A DNA stretch of 64,000 bases from Cellulomonas sp. KH9 (GCF_900114185.1 NZ_FOSE01000001.1:645749-709748), one strand, 5' to 3'; shown: positions 29,192-38,479, numbered from the stretch's first letter. Numbers and translations: made by a program. Notes: a model not told the origin generated them from the letters alone.

Positions 29192-30300
29192 CCCCCACCA
29201 CCCCCGCGCCCGTCCCCACGGGGTCCCGCGGTGCCGCCGTCTGGCGTGAGGTCAGCCACCACGGCCTGTTCTGGCCGCTCCTCGCGCTGGTCCTGCTGAT
29301 CCTCGCCTGCGGTGCGGCGAGCCCCGGCTTCCTCGACGTCACGGTCCGTGACGGCCACCTGTTCGGCCAGCTCGTCGACCTGCTGCGCAACAGCGCGACG
29401 CCCCTGCTGCTGGCGCTGGGCATGTGCCTCGTCATCGCGACCGGCGGCATCGACCTGTCCGTCGGGGCGGTCATGGCGATCGCGCTGGCGGTGTCGCTCA
29501 CGTACCTCGACAACGCGGCCGACCCGCGGTCCGTCGCCACGGTCCTCACGGCCATCGTCCTCGGGCTCGCCGTCGGGGCGCTCGGCGGGGCGTTCAACGG
29601 GGCGATGGTCGCCGGGCTGGGGATCCAGCCGTTCATCGCGACGATGATCCTCATGGTCGCCGGGCGGGGCATCGCGATGCTCATCACCCAGGGGCAGATC
29701 ACCACCGTGACGAGCCCGCCCTTCAAGACCATCGGCTCCGGGTTCGTGCTGGGTGTGCCGACGCCGGTCGTCATCGCGCTCGCGGCGTTCGTGGTCGTCG
29801 CGGTGGTGGTGCGGCGCACCGCGCTGGGGATGTTCCTCGAGTCCATCGGCATCAACCGTGAGGCCAGCCGGCTCGCGGGCGTCCGGTCCCGGCGCACCAC
29901 GTGGACGGTCTACGTCATCGCCGGTGTGCTCGCCGCACTGGCCGGCCTGGTCTACGGCGCACCGACGATGGCGGCCGACGCCAACAACATCGGCCTGATG
30001 AAGGAGCTCGACGCGATCATGGTCGTCGTGCTCGGCGGCACCAAGCTCGACGGCGGCCGGTTCTACCTGGGCGGGCTGCTGGTCGGCGCGATGCTGCTGA
30101 GCACCCTGGAGCGGGCCGTCATCATCTTCCAGCTGCCGTCGCAGACCACCCCGCTGTTCAAGGCCATCGTGCTCATCGCGGTGTGCGTGGCGGCGTCGCC
30201 GACGCTGCGCGCGATGCTGCGCGGACGTCGACGGGCCGACCGGGAGAGCACCCCCGCCGCCCCGGTGGAGAAGACGACCGCCGCGGAGGTGACGGCATGA
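29188..30300 (+). CDS. ytfT: Sugar ABC transporter permease, YtfT-like
   Basis: 370 residues, BPD_transp_2 (RbsC) family, about ten membrane segments. The family signature TGGIDLSVGAVMAIA is present, as is LDAIMVVVLGGTKLDGGRF near the C-terminus. ATGA overlap with the ATPase gene and a GTGACGGCATGA junction with the next permease show tight coupling. It pairs with the YjfF-like permease rather than forming a homodimer. Confidence 0.88.
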
Positions 30301-31346
30301 GCACCGACGAGATGGTCCGCGCGCCGCGCACGTCCCCGACGGTGGTGACGCGGGCGCGACGCGCGCTCAGCGGACTCGACCGCCGGTTCCTGCCCGTGCT
30401 GGGCACGCTGCTCACGCTCGCGCTGATGCTCGGCATCGGGCAGCAGCGGTACTCCACCGAGCGCGTCGACTTCGTCAGCATGAAGCTGCTGTCGAACCTG
30501 CTGGTCGACAACTCCTACCTGCTGGTGCTCGCCGTCGGCATGACGTTCGTGATCCTCACCGGTGGCATCGACCTGTCCGTCGGGGCCGTCGTCGCACTCG
30601 TCGGGCTGTCGATCGCCGAGATGTTCACCGCCGGGCTGCCGCTGCCGGTGGTGCTGGTCGTCGCCGTGCTGATCGGCACGTCGTGCGGCCTGCTCATCGG
30701 CGTCATGGTGCAGGTGTTCGACATCCAACCCTTCATCGCGTCGCTCGCGGTCATGTTCCTCGCGCGCGGCCTGGCCAACGTCATCAGCGTCAACTCGCTG
30801 AAGATCGACGACGAGGGGTTCTCGGCGCTGGCGGCGTGGAGCCTGAAGTTCGGTGAGGGGCGTCAGATGTGGCGCATCAACGCCAGCATGCTCATCGCGC
30901 TGGCGGTGCTGCTGATCGCGTTCATCGTCCTGCACTACACGCGGTTCGGCCGCTCCGTGTACGGGCTGGGCGCCGGCGACGGGGGAGCGGCCGTCAACCT
31001 CATGGGCCTGCGGCCCGCGCGCACACGGGTCTGGGTGTACGTCATCTCCGGCACGTGCGCCGGCATCGCGGGCGTGCTGTTCGCGCTCTACACCAAGTCC
31101 GGGTTCAACCTCACCGGCATCGGCATGGAGCTCGACGCGATCGCGGCGGTCGTCATCGGCGGCACCCTGCTGTCCGGTGGTGTCGGGTTCGTGCTCGGCA
31201 CCGGCGCGGGGGTGCTGGTGTACGGGCTGATCCAGGTGCTCATCGCCCGGGAGGGCCTGGACTCCTGGTGGACCCGGGTCTTCATCGGCGTCGTGCTGCT
31301 CGCGTTCGTCATCCTGCAGCGGGTGCTGGCGGTCCGCCGCCGCTGA
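30297..31346 (+). CDS. yjfF: Sugar ABC transporter permease, YjfF-like
   Basis: 349 residues, RbsC family, with LTGGIDLSVGAVVALVGLSI and the C-terminal LDAIAAVVIGGTLLSGGVGF. It overlaps ytfT by four bases and ends the operon, ahead of a repeat-containing terminator region. A second, different permease is the feature that separates Ytf-type systems from ordinary ribose importers, supporting the ytf assignment. Confidence 0.88.
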   Translation: MSTDEMVRAPRTSPTVVTRARRALSGLDRRFLPVLGTLLTLALMLGIGQQRYSTERVDFVSMKLLSNLLVDNSYLLVLAVGMTFVILTGGIDLSVGAVVALVGLSIAEMFTAGLPLPVVLVVAVLIGTSCGLLIGVMVQVFDIQPFIASLAVMFLARGLANVISVNSLKIDDEGFSALAAWSLKFGEGRQMWRINASMLIALAVLLIAFIVLHYTRFGRSVYGLGAGDGGAAVNLMGLRPARTRVWVYVISGTCAGIAGVLFALYTKSGFNLTGIGMELDAIAAVVIGGTLLSGGVGFVLGTGAGVLVYGLIQVLIAREGLDSWWTRVFIGVVLLAFVILQRVLAVRRR

Positions 31347-31375
31347 GCCGCAGCCCTGCCCCGAGCCCCGAGTCC

Positions 31376-31480
31376 CGCGAGAGGTCGGTCCAGCCCTCCC
31401 AGGCGCCGCGAGAGGTCGGTCCAGCCCTCCCAGACGCCGCGAGAGGTCGATCCAGCCCCGTGCCGGATCGACCTCTCGCG
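31376..31480. repeat. 31-bp tandem repeat array ending in a perfect inverted copy (terminator-like)
   Basis: Three direct units start at 31376, 31407 and 31438 (period 31), each beginning CGCGAGAGGTCG. Within the third, CGCGAGAGGTCGATCC (31438-31453) pairs perfectly with GGATCGACCTCTCGCG (31465-31480), a 16-pair stem. It lies between convergent genes and can end transcription from both sides. A related array (CGAGAGGGCGATCCAGCCC core) is at 38387-38467, so this is a dispersed element, not a single terminator. Confidence 0.8.
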
Positions 31481-31501
31481 GGTAGGGAGGTGTCCGGGCG
31501 G

Positions 31502-33703
31502 TCAGGCGTAGGCGGCGACCGTGCGGGGGCCGACGGCCTGGCGTGCCCGGGCGGCCGCGCCGGTCGTCGCCAGCAGGCTCGCGACGCCCCACAGGACGAG
31601 CGCGACCACGGCGCCGAGCAGCGACGCCGACGACTCGTCGACGATCGTGCCGAGGGCGTCGGCCGTGGGCGCCAGGGGCAGCCAGCCGACGACCGACCCG
31701 ACCCAGGCGGGCACCGTCGCGGCCAGCCCGGCCACGAGGTACACGAACGCCGCCACGACGGCGACGATGCGGCCCGCCGTGCCGAACCACGCACCCACCG
31801 CCTGGTGGAACGCCGCCAGGGCGACCGCGGCCAGCGCACCGACCGCCGTCAGCCCGAGCGTGCGGCCCAGGCCCTGGTCGGTCAGACCGCCCGCGAGGGC
31901 GCCGACCGCCGCACCGGCGACCGCCGACACCGCCGCCGGCAGCGCCAGGGCGGCCGCCGCCTGGGCGAACGCCGAGCGGGTGGACCCCGCGACGCGCACC
32001 GGCAGCGGCCGGAACACGAGGAAGAGCACGAGCGCACCGACCCACAGGGCGACGGCGACCAGCACGGACACCTGGCCCAACGGCGCCGACACCGAGGTGG
32101 ACGGCGCGGCGACCGGGGCGGTCACGACCTGCGCCAGAGCGGCGCGCTCGTCCTCGGGCGTGGTCGGGAGCTGCTCGACCGCCTGGCCGAGCCCGGTGCC
32201 GAGCTCCGCCGTGCCGTCCGCGAGCTGCGCCGCGCCGGCGTCGGTCTGCCGCACGCCGTCGGCCAGCTGCGTGCTGCCCTCGGCGAGCTGCTCGGCACCG
32301 CTGTCGAGCTGGGCGACACCCGCCGCCAGCTGCGACGACCCGCCCGCGAGCTGGGAGGCGCCGCCGGCGAGGTCGGAGGCGCCGCCGGCGAGGTCGGAGG
32401 TCCCGGTCGCGAGCTGGTCGAGGCCGTCGGCGAGCTGGGTGGCGCCGCCGGCGAGCTGCTGCGTGCCGGAGTCGACCTGGGCGGCCCCGCCCGCGAGCTG
32501 CTGGAGGCCGGCCACGAGGCCGGGGTTCTCGGCGGTGCCGTCGCCGTTCACGGCGACCGCGAGACCCTGCGCGAGCCCGGCCGCGCCGTTGACCACGCTC
32601 TGCGGGTTCTGCACGTCGAGCTGCGCCTGCAGACCCAGCAGCTGACCGACCGCGATCATGCAGGTCGGCGTGGTCTGGGACTGCGGCGGCGCCGAGGTGT
32701 CGCACGCGTTGGCGGCGACCAGCTGCTGGGTCGAGGACAGCAGCCCCTCGACCAGCTGACGCGTCCCGGTCGAGAGCCCGTCGGCGCCGCCGACCAGCCG
32801 CGGCAGGCCCTGCGTCGGGTCACCGGCGGCCGCCGACGTCGCGGCCAGCCCGCCCGCGAGCTGCGACGTCCCCGTCGCGAGCCCTGCCGCACCGGTCGCC
32901 AGCTCCCGCGCCCCGGCGGCGGACTGCGCGGCCCCGCCGGCCAGCTGCTGGGCACCACCGGCCAGCGCGCGCGCACCGCCGGCCAGCTGCTGCGTCCCGG
33001 TCGCGAGCTCGTACGACCCTCCGCGCAGCTGCTGGGTGCCGTCGGCCAGCGCGGTGGCACCGCCTGCCAGGCCGTCGGCGCCGGTGGCGAGCTGCCCCGT
33101 GCCGTCGGCGAGCCGGGCTGCCCCGTCCGCCAGCTGCGTGGCACCGTCGGCGGCCCCGCCGAGCTGCTCGCTGAGCGTGGAGAACCCGACGAGCACGTTC
33201 TCGACGTACGTCGTGGTCAGCTGCTGCCCCAGCACCCGCGTCGCCGTCGTCGTCACGGTCGAGGTGACGGCCTGGTCGACGGCGGTGGCCCCGGGGGGCG
33301 ACGTGATGTCGATGGTGGCCTGCTCGGGCTTCCCGTCGCCGGACGCGAACGACGTGGCGGCGGCCGAGAAGTTCTCGGGGATCGTCACGACGGCGGCGTA
33401 GGTCCCGTCGGCCAGGCCGGCGGTCGCATCGGCCTCGTCGGTGACGACCCAGTCGTAGTTCGCGTCGACCTCGGACCCCTCGACGAGGGCGCCGGCGAGC
33501 TGCCGGCCGAGCGGCGTGTACTGCCCCTCGAGGGTCACGGGCTCGTCCTCGTTGACGACGGCGGCCTGCACGCGCGGCAGCCCGTCGGCGGGTGCCCACG
33601 CGGCCGCGAGCAGCAGCACGACGAGCGCGATCGGTGCCGCGAGGGCGACGACGACGGCGGGCCAGCGCCGGACGGACGGGCGGGACACCGGGGTGCGGGA
33701 CAT
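31502..33703 (-). CDS. YhgE/Pip-family membrane protein with long heptad-repeat ectodomain
   Basis: 733 residues. One N-terminal membrane segment (VVVALAAPIALVVLLLAAAW) is followed by a YhgE/Pip N-terminal domain (VQAAVVNEDEPVTLEGQ), then roughly 330 residues of degenerate repeats of the LADGTxQLAxGA type, predicted to form an extracellular coiled coil. About six membrane segments close the protein (ABC-2-like permease part). Family members act in phage infection or type VII-linked export, or with MMPL and ABC partners; the role here is open. The ATG at 33703 is preferred over a GTG at 33727 because AGGAAGGA lies before it. It follows the MMPL gene in one operon. Confidence 0.87.
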   Translation of the reverse strand: MSRTPVSRPSVRRWPAVVVALAAPIALVVLLLAAAWAPADGLPRVQAAVVNEDEPVTLEGQYTPLGRQLAGALVEGSEVDANYDWVVTDEADATAGLADGTYAAVVTIPENFSAAATSFASGDGKPEQATIDITSPPGATAVDQAVTSTVTTTATRVLGQQLTTTYVENVLVGFSTLSEQLGGAADGATQLADGAARLADGTGQLATGADGLAGGATALADGTQQLRGGSYELATGTQQLAGGARALAGGAQQLAGGAAQSAAGARELATGAAGLATGTSQLAGGLAATSAAAGDPTQGLPRLVGGADGLSTGTRQLVEGLLSSTQQLVAANACDTSAPPQSQTTPTCMIAVGQLLGLQAQLDVQNPQSVVNGAAGLAQGLAVAVNGDGTAENPGLVAGLQQLAGGAAQVDSGTQQLAGGATQLADGLDQLATGTSDLAGGASDLAGGASQLAGGSSQLAAGVAQLDSGAEQLAEGSTQLADGVRQTDAGAAQLADGTAELGTGLGQAVEQLPTTPEDERAALAQVVTAPVAAPSTSVSAPLGQVSVLVAVALWVGALVLFLVFRPLPVRVAGSTRSAFAQAAAALALPAAVSAVAGAAVGALAGGLTDQGLGRTLGLTAVGALAAVALAAFHQAVGAWFGTAGRIVAVVAAFVYLVAGLAATVPAWVGSVVGWLPLAPTADALGTIVDESSASLLGAVVALVLWGVASLLATTGAAARARQAVGPRTVAAYA

Positions 33704-33723
33704 CGGGGTTCCTTCCTGCGCGC

Positions 33724-36498
33724 TCACGCGAGGACGCCGGTCTGCGGCGCGAGGGTGGTCACGGGGGTGCCGCTGGGCAGCAGGTCGTCCGCGGGGCCGG
33801 TGCCGACGACGCCGAGCAGGAGCGTCGCCCCCGCGTCGACGGCGCGGGCGAGCGCCGCCGCGAGGTGCGCCCGCTCGTGCGGGTCGGTGACGAGGTCGGT
33901 GCGGTCGACCGCCAGGACGGCCGGCCTCTCGGCCACCGCCGCGTCGAGCGCGTCGACGCCCTCGGTGCGCAGGTCGACGTACCCGACCCGGCGCCGCACG
34001 GCGGCCGCCCGCACGGGCAGCAGGTAGCCGTCGACCTTGAGGTCGCCGCCGGCGGGTGCGAGGCGCCCGGCGACGGTGAGCAGGAGCGCCGCGACGCGGG
34101 CCGGCTCGTCGGCGTGCGCGACGAGCGCGTCACCGCGGCGCACCGCGAGGTCGAGCACGTCGCTGCCGTCGCCCGCGGCCAGGCGCAGCCCGCGCGCGGC
34201 CACGACGACCTCGGGGTCCTCCGGCCACCGCGACATGCTGAGCTCGCGGTGCAGGGCCTCGCCCTCCACGTCGAACGACGGCAGCACGCGGTCCAGCCGG
34301 CGCGGCATCCACCACGCGCGGTCGCCGAGGATCTGCAGGACGGCCGGGACGAGCGTCATCCGCACGATGAAGGCGTCGACCGCGACGCCGACGGCCAGCC
34401 CCAGGGCGATCGGCTTGATGTTGATGTCGCCCTCGGGGACGAAGGCGAAGAACACCGCGACCATGATGACCGCGGCGGCCGTGACCACCTTGGCGGACCC
34501 GACGAACCCGCTGGCGATGGCGCCGCGCGCGTCACCGGAGTGCACGTAGTCCTCGCGGATGCGGGACACGAGGAAGACCTCGTAGTCCATCGCCAGGCCG
34601 AAGAGCACGCCCATGAGGACGATCGGCATGAACGAGATGATCGGGCCGAGCTTGGCGACGTGCAGCAGGTCGGCGCCGATGCCGTGCTCGAACACAGCCG
34701 TCACGACGCCGAACGCCGCGGCCACCGACAGCAGGTACCCGAGGGTGGCCTTCAGCGGCACGGCGATCGAGCGGAACACCATCGTCAGCAGCACGAGCGA
34801 CAGGCCCACGACGAAGACCGCGAACGGCAGCAGAGCCGCCCCGAGCTTGGCGGACACGTCGATGCCGACGGCCGTGAACCCGGTGACCGACAGGTCGAAC
34901 CCGTACTCCTCGAGCAGCTGCGGGCGCAGCTCGCGGATGGCGTTGACCAGCTCGGCCGTCTCCGGGTCCGTGGGCCCCGTGGTGGGCACGACCTGCACGA
35001 TGCCGGTGTCGATGGACGCGTTGGGCGTGGCCAGCGGGACGTCCTCCACCCCGGGCAGGGCGCGCAGCTCGTCGGCGACGTCCTCCATGAGCTGCAGCGG
35101 GTCCTCGCTGGTGACGATGCTGCCGGTCACGACGAGCGGGCCGTTGGCGCCGGCGCCGAAGTGGTCGGTGATCCGGTCGTAGGTGACGCGCGCGGAGGAG
35201 TCCTCGGGCTGGACGCCGGCGTCGGGCAGGGCGAGGCGCAGGTCGAGGGCGGGGAACGCGAGCGCGAGCAGTGCGCCGACGGTCACCACGACGGTGATCC
35301 ACGGGCGCGCGGTGGCGAGGCGGACCCAGCCGGCGAAGAACCGGTTGTGGTGCGCGGGCAGGTCCCAGTCGTCGCCCGGCGCGGTGGCGGACGCAGCGGG
35401 GGCGCCCGCGGCGGCGGCCGGGGTGCCCGTGGCCGGGGTCGTCGCGGTGCGGCGCGCGCGGCGCGAGGGGCGGGGGCGCAGGCGCTCCCCGGCGAACCCG
35501 AGCATCGCGGGCACCAGCGTGATGGACACCAGGACGGCGATGCCGACGGCGACGGCGCCCGCGACACCCATCACGGTGAGGAACGGGATGCCGGCGACCC
35601 CGAGGCCGACCAGGGCGATCATCACGGTCAGGCCGGCGAAGATGACGGCGGAGCCCGCGGTCGCGTTGGCCCGGGCGGCGGCCTCCCGCGGTGGCAGGCC
35701 GGTGGCGAGCAGCTCGCGGTGGCGCGACACGATGAACAGCGCGTAGTCGATGCCGACGGCGAGGCCGAGCATGAGCGACAGCAGCGGCGTGGTGCTGGTG
35801 ACCGACGTGAAGGCGGCCGCGACGAGCACGAGCAGGGTGGACAGGCCGACGCCGAGCAGCGCGTTGAGCAGCGGCATCCCGGCCGCGGCGAACGACCCCA
35901 GCGTGACCAGCAGCACGACGAACGCGACCGCCACGCCGAGCGCCTCGGTGATCGTCAGGCCGGGGAACTCCTGCGAGAAGAGCTGCCCGCCGATCGTCGC
36001 CTCGTACCCGTCGGGCAGCGCGGCGTCGAGGTCCGCGGCGATGTCGCGCAGGCCGTCCTTGACGTCGTCACCGATGGACACGCCCTCGCCCTCGAGCGAG
36101 ATGGTCACCAGCGCGGCCTCGCCGTCGTCGCTGACCGCGGGCGCGCCGGGCAGGTCGGAGTCGAACGGCGACACGACGGACGTGACGCCGTCGACGTCCT
36201 CGAACGCCTCGACGGCGTCGACCACGGCGTCGACCACGGCCGTGTCCTCGACCTGGGCACCGTCCTCGCCGACCACGAGCACCTGCGCGGACGTGCCCGC
36301 CGCCTCGGGGAACGTGGCCGCGAGCCGGTCGAGCGCCGCCTGCGACTCGGTGCCGGGGATGGTCACGGAGTTGTCGAGCTTGCCGCCGAGCAGCAGCGCG
36401 CCGCCCCCGACCAGCACGAGCAGCGCCAGCCAGGCGGCGACGACGGCGCGGCGCCGGGCGAACGCCGAGCGGCCGAGGCGGTAGAGCGCAGAGGACAC
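33724..36498 (-). CDS. MMPL-family transporter with a C-terminal ABC-ATPase-like domain lacking Walker A
   Basis: 924 residues. Residues 1-740 are a standard RND/MMPL transporter with 11-12 membrane segments and two porter domains; the proton-relay motifs GIDYALFIVSRHRE and AMDYEVFLVSRIRE are intact. It probably exports a lipid or hydrophobic compound. About residues 760-924 look like a worn ABC nucleotide-binding domain: VVAARGLRLAAGDGSDVLDL, then VRRGDALVAHADEPARVAAL where Walker A should be (no GKST), and RPAVLAVDRTDLV at Walker B. GTG start with AGGAG upstream. Divergent from the TetR gene and followed by YhgE/Pip. Confidence 0.88.
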   Translation of the reverse strand: MSSALYRLGRSAFARRRAVVAAWLALLVLVGGGALLLGGKLDNSVTIPGTESQAALDRLAATFPEAAGTSAQVLVVGEDGAQVEDTAVVDAVVDAVEAFEDVDGVTSVVSPFDSDLPGAPAVSDDGEAALVTISLEGEGVSIGDDVKDGLRDIAADLDAALPDGYEATIGGQLFSQEFPGLTITEALGVAVAFVVLLVTLGSFAAAGMPLLNALLGVGLSTLLVLVAAAFTSVTSTTPLLSLMLGLAVGIDYALFIVSRHRELLATGLPPREAAARANATAGSAVIFAGLTVMIALVGLGVAGIPFLTVMGVAGAVAVGIAVLVSITLVPAMLGFAGERLRPRPSRRARRTATTPATGTPAAAAGAPAASATAPGDDWDLPAHHNRFFAGWVRLATARPWITVVVTVGALLALAFPALDLRLALPDAGVQPEDSSARVTYDRITDHFGAGANGPLVVTGSIVTSEDPLQLMEDVADELRALPGVEDVPLATPNASIDTGIVQVVPTTGPTDPETAELVNAIRELRPQLLEEYGFDLSVTGFTAVGIDVSAKLGAALLPFAVFVVGLSLVLLTMVFRSIAVPLKATLGYLLSVAAAFGVVTAVFEHGIGADLLHVAKLGPIISFMPIVLMGVLFGLAMDYEVFLVSRIREDYVHSGDARGAIASGFVGSAKVVTAAAVIMVAVFFAFVPEGDINIKPIALGLAVGVAVDAFIVRMTLVPAVLQILGDRAWWMPRRLDRVLPSFDVEGEALHRELSMSRWPEDPEVVVAARGLRLAAGDGSDVLDLAVRRGDALVAHADEPARVAALLLTVAGRLAPAGGDLKVDGYLLPVRAAAVRRRVGYVDLRTEGVDALDAAVAERPAVLAVDRTDLVTDPHERAHLAAALARAVDAGATLLLGVVGTGPADDLLPSGTPVTTLAPQTGVLA

Positions 36499-36566
36499 AG
36501 GGGCTCCTGGGTCGGTGGGGTGAGGAGGACGACGGTGTCCGGTCGGCGCGCGTGCACGACGATCCG

Positions 36567-36599
36567 ATACAGGACTGTATGCGATACACCTCTGTATCG
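36567..36599. promoter_or_regulatory. Double TetR operator
   Basis: Two adjacent palindromes in the divergent region: ATACAGGACTGTAT (36567-36580, perfect six-base arms) and CGATACACCTCTGTATCG (36582-36599, perfect seven-base arms). They share the GATACA/TGTATC half-site. The patch is strikingly AT-rich against its surroundings. Between the MMPL and TetR genes it probably controls both. A TAGGCT -10 for the TetR gene follows at 36606-36611. Confidence 0.8.
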
Positions 36600-36653
36600 A
36601 AACCGCTAGGCTCGCGTCAGACGCACGTCGACCGACACGGGAGGGTGAGGGCC

Positions 36654-37325
36654 ATGGCCGGCACAGGCAGCACCGACGTCGACCCCGTCGTCTCGCCGCG
36701 TCGTCGCCACACGTGCGAGCGGCTGCTCGACGCGGCGTTCGACCTCTTCGCGGACGAGGGCGTCGACGCCACGTCCATCGAGGCGGTCTGCGAGCGCGCC
36801 GGGTTCACCCGCGGCGCCTTCTACTCCAACTTCGAGAGCAAGTACGCCCTCCTGGTGGCCCTGGCCGCCCGCGAGCACCGGCGCCGGCTGCTCGAGCTGC
36901 GGGCCGCGCTGGTCGCCGCCCAGGCGGAGTCGGGGCACGGCACGGGCAGCGACCTCGACGTCGACTCCCTGAGCCGCTTCCTCGAGATCCTGCTCGAGCG
37001 CATGTCCGACGACCGCCGGTGGCGGGTCATCAGCGCGGAGCTGACCCTGCTGGCGATGCGTCAGCCCGAGATCGCGCGGCACCACCACGACCTGGACCGG
37101 CAGATGACCGACGAGGTCGCCGACGAGATCGAGCGGCTCATGCCGGTGCTCGGGCGCCGGCTGGTGCTGCCCGCGCGCCAGGTGCTGCGCGTGCTCACCG
37201 CCGGGTACATGGCCGACCTCAGCGCCGCCGACCTCTCGGGCGACCCGCAGCCCGCCGCCCGCGCGCGGGAGCAGGCCGCGGCGTGGCTCCCGACAGTCGT
37301 CGACCGACTCACCGAGCCCGCCTGA
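36654..37325 (+). CDS. TetR-family regulator of the MMPL-YhgE operon
   Basis: 223 residues. The N-terminal helix-turn-helix is clear (RLLDAAFDLFADEGVDATSI, then AGFTRGAFYSNFESKYAL). The ligand domain is all-helical and unremarkable. The ATG at 36654 has GGAGGG eight bases upstream; a GTG at 36645 is possible. Divergent from the MMPL-YhgE operon with a double operator between them, so it is the likely local repressor. Confidence 0.9.
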   Translation: MAGTGSTDVDPVVSPRRRHTCERLLDAAFDLFADEGVDATSIEAVCERAGFTRGAFYSNFESKYALLVALAAREHRRRLLELRAALVAAQAESGHGTGSDLDVDSLSRFLEILLERMSDDRRWRVISAELTLLAMRQPEIARHHHDLDRQMTDEVADEIERLMPVLGRRLVLPARQVLRVLTAGYMADLSAADLSGDPQPAARAREQAAAWLPTVVDRLTEPA

Positions 37326-37358
37326 CCGAGCCGCCTGACCGAGCCGCCTGACCGAGCG
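37320..37358 (+). repeat. 13-bp tandem repeat, three copies
   Basis: GCCTGACCGAGCC occurs at 37320, 37333 and 37346 (last base differs in the third). The first copy contains the TetR stop codon. Probably replication slippage with no function; it also places stop codons in more than one frame. Confidence 0.7.
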
Positions 37359-37381
37359 GCCGTCCGGCCCGGTCCCGGCGG

Positions 37382-38347
37382 TCAGGCGGGGTACGCCGCC
37401 GACAGCGCGGTGTGCTGCGCCCTGGTCAGCGGCACCACGACACCGTGCTTCGTGTTCGGCGGCAGCACGAGCTCCCCGTCCGGGACCTCCTGCCAGTCGC
37501 CCGACGCCAGGTCGTCGGTCCGCAGTGCGACGTAGCCCTGCGGGCGCACCGCGTACTGGTCGAGCCACAGGTACCAGGTGCCGGTGCGGTGGTCGCGGAA
37601 CACCAGCGGCGCCTCGACGTGGTCGAACCGGTGGTCGAGCAGGCGTGCGGCGACGACCTCGAAGTCGTCGGCCTCGAGGGCGGACCCGGCCTCGTGGAAC
37701 ACCCGCAGCGTGTCCGGCGCGTCGTCGTCCTGCTTGGAGAACCGGTGCACGCGGCCGTCGGGCGACAGCGCCGCCGGCAGCACGGTGGTGTCGATGACGC
37801 CCGACCCGCGGTCGATGAGGACGCGCGCGGGCGAGGTGGACCGGAAGTCGCGGGTCCGCGCGACCAGGACGCGTGAGTAGGACGTCGTGGCGTGCCCGGG
37901 GTCGTCGTCGGGGTACAGCGTCGAGGAGAACGTCACGGCGAACTCGCCGGTCGCCGGGTCGTACGTGGCCTCGGGCGCCCAGGCCATGCCGGCCTGCGGG
38001 GGTGCGACCTCGAGCAGCCAGGGCTCGGACCAGTGCACGAGGTCGGTGGACCGCCACACCACGAGGTCGCGGCTGCCGTGGCGGGTCCACGCGTCCCAGC
38101 CGGCGTCGTCGCCGCCGTAGATGCGCAGGTCCGTCGCGATGACGAACCACTCGCCGTCCCCGGCGACGAGGTACGGGTCGCGTACCCCCGTGGTGCCGAG
38201 GTCGGAGCGCAGCACCGGCCGCCCGCCGTTGGCGCGCCGCCAGCGCAGCGGGTCGTCGCCGTCGGACAGCGAGAAGTAGATCTGCTCGCCGTACCCGTCG
38301 GGGTCCTCGACGTGGTGCACCAGCAGGTAGCCGTACGGCTCGTCCAT
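37382..38347 (-). CDS. GH43-like five-bladed-propeller glycosidase
   Basis: 321 residues, no signal peptide. It begins GYLLVHHVEDPDGYGEQIYF and has TTGVRDPYLV (candidate base Asp), AWAPEATYD (candidate acid Glu) and later DHVEAPLVF, a pattern of GH43-type beta-propeller enzymes. The precise subfamily and substrate are not clear to me. It lies downstream of the GH51 arabinofuranosidase in the same direction, separated by a repeat/terminator, so arabinan or arabinoxylan oligosaccharides are likely targets. GAGGAGGA precedes the ATG at 38347. Confidence 0.75.
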   Translation of the reverse strand: MDEPYGYLLVHHVEDPDGYGEQIYFSLSDGDDPLRWRRANGGRPVLRSDLGTTGVRDPYLVAGDGEWFVIATDLRIYGGDDAGWDAWTRHGSRDLVVWRSTDLVHWSEPWLLEVAPPQAGMAWAPEATYDPATGEFAVTFSSTLYPDDDPGHATTSYSRVLVARTRDFRSTSPARVLIDRGSGVIDTTVLPAALSPDGRVHRFSKQDDDAPDTLRVFHEAGSALEADDFEVVAARLLDHRFDHVEAPLVFRDHRTGTWYLWLDQYAVRPQGYVALRTDDLASGDWQEVPDGELVLPPNTKHGVVVPLTRAQHTALSAAYPA

Positions 38348-38386
38348 CGGTCCTCCTCGCAAGCGGTTCCCGACGGCTCGCGCGCC

Positions 38387-38467
38387 GGGGGTGGGGCTGG
38401 ATCGTCTTCTCGCGCCCTCGGGGGTGGGGCTGGATCGCCCTCTCGTCGTGAGGGGGCGATCCAGCCC
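38387..38467. repeat. 33-bp direct repeats plus inverted copy, related to the 31.4 kb array
   Basis: Two direct units start at 38387 and 38420 (GGGGGTGGGGCTGGATCG then CTCTCG-like tail, period 33), then an inverted copy: GGGCTGGATCGCCC (38427-38440) pairs with GGGCGATCCAGCCC (38454-38467). Read on the reverse strand the core is CGAGAGGGCGATCCAGCCC, matching the array at 31376-31480. It lies between the GH51 stop and the GH43 start and can terminate the GH51 transcript. Confidence 0.75.
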
Positions 38468-38479
38468 TGCCCGGGTGGG

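Noticed and set aside
31376..31480. CRISPR-like repeat array
   Set aside because: Units are directly adjacent with no spacers and no cas genes are near; the inverted end points to a terminator.
37320..37358. 13-bp tandem repeat as a regulatory element
   Set aside because: It covers the end of the TetR gene and only three copies exist; slippage explains it.
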